Origin: an uncultured Paracoccaceae bacterium
GTDB taxonomy: Bacteria; Pseudomonadota; Alphaproteobacteria; Rhodobacterales; Rhodobacteraceae
Direction: 5' to 3'
Length of the DNA: 64,000 bases
NCBI GenBank assembly: GCA_947489445.1
Contig: CANLDN010000013.1
Span: forward strand, 1-64,000
Positions 60,801-64,000 of the stretch are shown here, piece by piece. Both the position numbers and the translations under genes were made by a program. The notes below the pieces were generated by a model that saw only the letters and a list, made by a program, of their open reading frames with translations, did no database searches and was not told the origin of the DNA. The number at the start of each line of letters is the position of its first letter. The stretch's first letter is position 1.

Positions 60801-61965
60801 CGCGCTGAAGGCTGTCGCCAATGGCGGTGTCGCCGGGTTCGGACACGCCGATATCGGTGGATGTCACACCGTCAGCCGTTCCGCCAACGCCGACAAAGTC
60901 ACCTTCGTAGCTGAGGAATTCGATCAGGGTGCCAGCGTTGGACAATGCAATCCCGTCGGGTCCGCCATTCTGCAATCCGTTGGCAGGCAGGTCGATGACA
61001 TAATAGTCATAGGTCCCGTCGCTGCTGACCGGTGGGGTCGTCAACGCAAGCGTGTTGTAAACGCCACCGCCGTTGCCGTTATAGAGTTCGATCGCAACGC
61101 CTGAAACGTCCGCGCCTGTATTGACCCGGATTTCGATAAACTCGCCCGTATCGCTACCTGCATTGTCATAGTGGAATTCATTGATACGCGCTTCCAGCGG
61201 CGGCGTGTCATCTTCGCCGGTGATTGTAACCGTCACGGTCGCGGTATCGCTGCCGCCCTGTCCGTCATCGACCGTGTAGGTGAATGTATCGGTGGCGGTT
61301 TCGCCTACGTTGAGGTCGTTGAAGATGGCGCCGGCATCGTAGGACACGCTGGTACCGTCAAAGGTGATGGTGGCCCCGGACGCGCTGGTGCCATCAACGC
61401 CAACGATATTGATCATGTCGCCATCGAATTCTTGATCGTTCGCCAACAGATCGGTGGCCGCGATCGTCAGCAGACTGTCTTCGTCAGTGGTGGCTGTGTC
61501 GTCGCCTGCCAGAACCGCGTTGTTCGTGCCGTCCAGGAAGAAGGTGTAATCGTCAGCAGCGAAATACAGCGCCTCGACCCCGAAGAGTTTATCGCTGCCT
61601 GCATCCGCAACATCGACCAGTGAACTGACCGTGGTTTTACCAAACCAGCCGGTACCGACCGAGATGTCATAATCGGAAATGCTGCCTTCATATGTGACGG
61701 TGTCAAAGCCCCAGCCGCCGCGAATGTAATCATCGCCGCCACTGCCCGCGATGATGTCATCGCCAAATCCTGCGATCACGGTGTCATTGCCCGCGCCTGC
61801 ATCGATGATGTCATTGCCCCAACCGCCAAAGATCAGGTCATTGCCTGCCCCGGTCGAGATTTCGTCGTTACCAAATAAACCAAATACGATGTCACGCTCT
61901 GGCGTGCCTGTCAGCACGTCGTCAGCAAAGGTTCCGAACAGAAAGTTCGTGCGATGGAATGTCAT
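57844..61965 (-). CDS. Secreted RTX-tagged ExeM/NucH-type nuclease
   Basis: 1373 residues. No classical signal peptide; residues ~10-95 are RTX calcium-binding nonapeptide repeats (GTFADDVLTGT, GNDEISTGAGND, GNDIIDAGAGND), so export by a type I system is likely. Then a cadherin/VCBS-like domain (~150-250), three tandem lamin-tail-like modules (from ~258, ~413 and ~573), an OB-like domain (~725-850), and an endonuclease/exonuclease/phosphatase domain (~1000-1370) with ALQEIEN, LLGDLNAYAEED and ASDHDP catalytic motifs. Extracellular DNA degradation for nutrient use or biofilm control is inferred. Convergent with the kinase-GTPase cluster, 39 nt apart. Confidence 0.88.
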   Translation of the reverse strand: MTFHRTNFLFGTFADDVLTGTPERDIVFGLFGNDEISTGAGNDLIFGGWGNDIIDAGAGNDTVIAGFGDDIIAGSGGDDYIRGGWGFDTVTYEGSISDYDISVGTGWFGKTTVSSLVDVADAGSDKLFGVEALYFAADDYTFFLDGTNNAVLAGDDTATTDEDSLLTIAATDLLANDQEFDGDMINIVGVDGTSASGATITFDGTSVSYDAGAIFNDLNVGETATDTFTYTVDDGQGGSDTATVTVTITGEDDTPPLEARINEFHYDNAGSDTGEFIEIRVNTGADVSGVAIELYNGNGGGVYNTLALTTPPVSSDGTYDYYVIDLPANGLQNGGPDGIALSNAGTLIEFLSYEGDFVGVGGTADGVTSTDIGVSEPGDTAIGDSLQREDDGTWAAPTANTSGAANIPIAEPLVARINEFHYDNVGGDENEFVEIRVNAGADVSGLVLELYNGNGGTVYETLTFDQIIPTSDGTYDYYVLEAGAVPNFGSIQNGGPDGLALSNDGALIEFLSYEGTFTAVGGTADGETSTDIGVFEPGDTAIGNSLQREEDGTWADAAPNTAGAANNVVGVTSARINEFHYDDVSMDDDEFIEIRVDAGEDVSTLSVDLYNGNGGASYETIAVSSGTVVSDGTYDYYVIEPSIFQNGPDGIALSNDGTVVEFISYEGDVTATDGPAAGMTSTTIAVSENNGTPEGQSLQLDDAGNWVGPIAETRGAANDIVVQPGEDKLISEIQGSGGASALEGAIVNVEAVVTHVVANGYYLQEEDADADADASTSEGIFVFTGGTPTVNVGNLVGITGEVDEFFGQTQITSVSATVVISALVATPTAAQIMLSPTAVPDYEAVEGMLVSVTSGTPDPLTVIENFNFDRFGQLVISAGVQTQATQLFDAQTQADEIAELQQQNEDNRLILDDGVGSQNPDAFEFVPGGPGDNGNGFLDAGDDFSDGGSTIRLGTELTDSVEGVMSFGFGDYQLVVTETLDIDESTNSGARQDTPDDVGGTLQVASVNVLNYFSTIDEPGAGSGPNGLDPRGADDAGELARQTEKLVAAITGTEAEIFALQEIENGGFGTDSAIQTLVDALNAEAAVNGSGASYAFADPTVDAGFIGTDAITTGIIYDANAVQLLHSEFLVFEESSAATTFALASVLDSSFGDFQRNRPSVAATFEDLATGETFTVVSSHFKSKGPSSLNSVVSSAQSALDNGTAVGFTQADVDALIADPNYDQGDGQGFWNQVRLDAAIELGDWIANDYNGGGTENYVLLGDLNAYAEEDPVQHLDDDAGLNDLIDDFIGQDEAYSFVFDGQRGSLDHGLADDAFAGFVTGATEWHINADEPDLIGYDTSFTNPDFYNDGVFAASDHDPLIIGLDFGGPMMM
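59800..61192 (-). repeat. Three tandem ~470-nt coding repeats (lamin-tail-like modules)
   Basis: The codons for ARINEFHYD recur at about 61190, 60722 and 60245, spacings of ~468 and ~477 nt, and ELYNGNGG recurs in each. They encode three successive homologous modules inside the nuclease gene, so unequal recombination could change their number. Confidence 0.8.
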
Positions 61966-62470
61966 TGGTTTTCCCCCAACCGTTGGACTTCGTTTTTTAT
62001 GTGTAGGAGATTTGTATCAGTATTATTTCGTTTGGCGCATTAGTGAATAGATCGTTAAAGCGCATGATCGCCGATCATTGACGTAAGGTTATGCGCCTGA
62101 AAATTGCGCATGTGCGTTTTGGGCGCGCCAGTCGCGTTGTGGAGGAGTCGAAAATCCGGCGCGGTCAAAGCTGATTACCCGCATCATCGATTCCAAGTTG
62201 CACAAATTTCGGGCAAGTGCTGTGGCGACTGGTTCACAAAACCGCAAATCCATCCAATCGCCTGATTTTTGAGCGGTGAAGCGGGGACTCACCGCGTTGC
62301 AGCAACTACCCCTTGGGCGTCTGGAAACGGGCATCCATCGCCGCGCAAGGGGCTTTCCTGGCAGAAACCTCCCCTTACGCGACTACAACATCACTGTTGC
62401 GGGGGCTGATTAACATCTGACCACGCCCAATGACAGGGCACCGCAGCGCCGAACGGGGGACATTTTAAAG
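61966..62470. other. Intergenic region upstream of urtA
   Basis: About 505 nt between the divergent nuclease and urtA. No convincing gene; a minus-strand 81-codon frame has no family or ribosome site. A loose palindrome TTGC-N11-GCAA (62198-62216, containing TTGCACAAATTTCGGGCAA) is a candidate nitrogen-regulator site but is not a strong NtrC match. Confidence 0.45.
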
Positions 62471-63760
62471 ATGACCAACACCAAATCACTCAGTGCGTCC
62501 ATTTTTGCGGCCCTTCTGGCCAGCACAAGCATGGCTGCCGCCCAAGACTGCGCCGACCCCATCAAGGTTGGTGTATTGCATTCACTCTCAGGATCGATGG
62601 CAATTTCTGAGACGACATTGAAAGACGCGATGCTGATGCTGATCGAACAGCAGAACGCGGCAGGTGGCGTTCTGGGTTGCGAGATCGAGGCGGTCGTGGT
62701 TGACCCCGCATCCGATTGGCCCCTGTTTGCCGAGAAGGCCCGCGAATTGCTGACCGTGTCAGAAGTTGATGTGATCTTTGGCAACTGGACATCCGTATCC
62801 CGCAAATCGGTGCTGCCGGTGATTGAGGAACTCAACGGCCTGTTGTTCTATCCGGTGCAATATGAGGGCGAAGAAAGCTCGCGCAATGTATTCTACACCG
62901 GCGCCGCCCCAAACCAACAGGCGATCCCGGCCACGGATTATTTCCTGGAAGAATTGGGTGTTGAGAAATTCGCGCTGCTGGGTACCGATTACGTCTATCC
63001 GCGGACAACCAACAATATCCTGGAATCCTACTTGCTGGATAACGGCATCGCTGCCGAAGATATCTTTGTGAACTACACGCCATTTGGTCATTCCGATTGG
63101 GCGACGATTGTCGCTGACGTCGTCGCTCTAGGCGAGGACGGTAAACAGGTGGGCGTCATCTCGACCATCAACGGAGATGCGAATATCGGCTTTTATAAGG
63201 AACTCGCCTCCGCGGGGGTGTCGGCTGATGACATTCCGGTTGTCGCATTCTCAGTTGGCGAGGAAGAGCTTTCGGGCCTCGATACATCCAACCTTGTGGG
63301 TCATCTGGCCGCCTGGAATTACTTTCAATCTGCTGACACAGAGGTGAATGCAGAGTTCATCGCCGCATGGAAAGCCTTTGCAGGCGAAGACCGGGTCACC
63401 AATGACCCCATGGAGGCGCATTACATCGGTTTCAACATGTGGGTGAACGCGGTCGAGGCGGCAGGCACAACTGATGTCGATGCAGTCCGCGAGGCGATGT
63501 ATGGGCAGGAATTCCCCAACCTGACTGGCGGCACCGCGGTGATGCTGCCGAACCACCATCTGGCTAAACCGGTGCTGATCGGTGAAATTCAGGCCGATGG
63601 TCAGTTCGACATCATCAGCCAGACATCAGAGGTGCCCGGCGATGCCTGGACCGACTTCCTGCCTGAATCATCGGTATTGAAGTCTGATTGGCAGGAACTG
63701 GGATGCGGCATGTACAACACCAAAACCCAGACATGTGTACAGCTGACCTCTAACTACTAA
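62471..63760 (+). CDS. urtA: Urea ABC transporter substrate-binding protein
   Basis: 429 residues. Signal peptide ends near MAAAQ. Typical UrtA features: IKVGVLHSLSGSMAISE near the start of the mature part, NWTSVSRKSVLPVIEE, FYPVQYEGEESSRNV and GSDYVYPRTTN-like segment (here GTDYVYPRTTN). It binds urea in the periplasm for the UrtBCDE transporter. It is followed by an intercistronic hairpin and urtB. Confidence 0.95.
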   Translation: MTNTKSLSASIFAALLASTSMAAAQDCADPIKVGVLHSLSGSMAISETTLKDAMLMLIEQQNAAGGVLGCEIEAVVVDPASDWPLFAEKARELLTVSEVDVIFGNWTSVSRKSVLPVIEELNGLLFYPVQYEGEESSRNVFYTGAAPNQQAIPATDYFLEELGVEKFALLGTDYVYPRTTNNILESYLLDNGIAAEDIFVNYTPFGHSDWATIVADVVALGEDGKQVGVISTINGDANIGFYKELASAGVSADDIPVVAFSVGEEELSGLDTSNLVGHLAAWNYFQSADTEVNAEFIAAWKAFAGEDRVTNDPMEAHYIGFNMWVNAVEAAGTTDVDAVREAMYGQEFPNLTGGTAVMLPNHHLAKPVLIGEIQADGQFDIISQTSEVPGDAWTDFLPESSVLKSDWQELGCGMYNTKTQTCVQLTSNY

Positions 63761-63765
63761 GTCAT

Positions 63766-63799
63766 CGGTGGGGTGTGGGAATGTTCCTGCACCCCACCG
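63766..63799 (+). terminator. Intercistronic hairpin urtA-urtB
   Basis: CGGTGGGGTG (63766-63775) and CACCCCACCG (63790-63799), a perfect 10-bp stem around 14 nt, 6 nt after the urtA stop and with no T run. Such hairpins often protect the abundant binding-protein mRNA and reduce read-through to the permease gene. Confidence 0.7.
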
Positions 63800-63817
63800 G
63801 CATACCGGAAATCCCCC

Positions 63818-64000
63818 ATGTATCGTATGATGGTTCTTTTCGCCCTGTTGATGGGGCTAGCCCCGGTTGCGCAGGCGCAGGATTTGCAGACAATCCTGCA
63901 AACCCACGCGGCAGAGGTTGCTGATCCGGGTCGCCGTACCGTGGGGGTCGTTCTGGAGGATTTGGCAGCTTCCAACCTGCCGCAGGTGGCGGCCTTTTTG
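63818..64000 (+). CDS. urtB: Urea ABC transporter permease UrtB, N-terminal part (partial)
   Basis: The first 61 codons only; the gene runs out of the window. Signal-like start MYRMMVLFALLMGLAPVAQ and the periplasmic N-terminal extension that is typical of UrtB, not of the branched-chain amino acid permeases (LQTILQTHAAEVADPGRR). Identity rests on position after urtA and this extension. Confidence 0.85.
   Translation, partial: MYRMMVLFALLMGLAPVAQAQDLQTILQTHAAEVADPGRRTVGVVLEDLAASNLPQVAAFL

Noticed and set aside
62198..62216. NtrC or sigma54 site before urtA
   Set aside because: The palindrome is too imperfect and no clear TGGCAC-N5-TTGC element was found, so only a weak note is kept.
62089..62334. 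81-codon minus-strand frame upstream of urtA
   Set aside because: Low-complexity residue mix, no ribosome site and no family; treated as non-coding.

Overview
The window reads as a chromosomal segment of a Rhodobacterales alphaproteobacterium (Roseobacter-type Rhodobacteraceae). The basis is: tuf and the S10/spc/alpha ribosomal genes with alphaproteobacterial features (Ala/Glu-tailed L3, GTG-started S13, 338-residue RpoA), a complete beta-hydroxyaspartate cycle cluster (bhcR-bhcABCD), a polyhydroxybutyrate phaA/phaB pair, a DUF465 YdcH-like protein, an N-terminally RTX-tagged secreted nuclease and a urea ABC (urt) operon. Species cannot be named from the sequence alone.

Layout. 1-20967: end of tuf, then rpsJ-rplC-rplD-rplW, rplB-rpsS-rplV-rpsC-rplP, rplO-secY-adk, rpsM-rpsK-rpoA-rplQ. 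This normally compact superoperon is split by non-ribosomal cargo at three places: a Cys-rich exported protein (tuf|rpsJ), a Ser/Thr kinase (rplW|rplB), and about 7.8 kb between rplP and rplO holding two SHOCT-like membrane proteins, a 58-residue protein, the bhc glyoxylate-assimilation cluster and two small unknowns. The usual rpmC-rpsQ-rplN-rplX-rplE-rpsN-rpsH-rplF-rplR-rpsE-rpmD block is absent between rplP and rplO. After each cargo a sigma70-like promoter with an exact 17-nt spacer precedes the ribosomal genes. 21-27 kb: GST pseudogene, small secreted protein, map-MFS pair, orphan TRAP binding protein, large membrane protein. 27-38 kb: polyprenyl synthase, TrmN6-like methyltransferase, LysR regulator with a divergent 37-residue ORF, phaB/phaA, degenerate EAL protein, tag, pgsA-moaD-moaE, CYTH, uvrC. 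38-47.3 kb: sppA with a 55-residue zinc-ribbon protein and an SDR, ABC-2 exporter, RND efflux pair, divergent GAPDH.

47.8-57.8 kb is the most striking region: eight co-directional, tightly packed genes encoding a transmembrane Ser/Thr kinase, an FHA protein, a PP2C phosphatase, three P-loop GTPases (one a large dynamin-like protein with a Trp/Lys-rich membrane-insertion-like patch), a Roadblock/LC7-like small protein and an unknown protein. The kinase/FHA/phosphatase trio resembles the threonine-phosphorylation module that controls type VI secretion, but no secretion genes are present and it is instead coupled to GTPases. It may be a phospho-regulated membrane-remodelling or polarity system. 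This is inference; no function is demonstrated by sequence.

57.8-62 kb: convergent 1373-residue secreted nuclease with N-terminal RTX repeats and three tandem lamin-tail-like modules. 62.4 kb to the end: urtA and the start of urtB.
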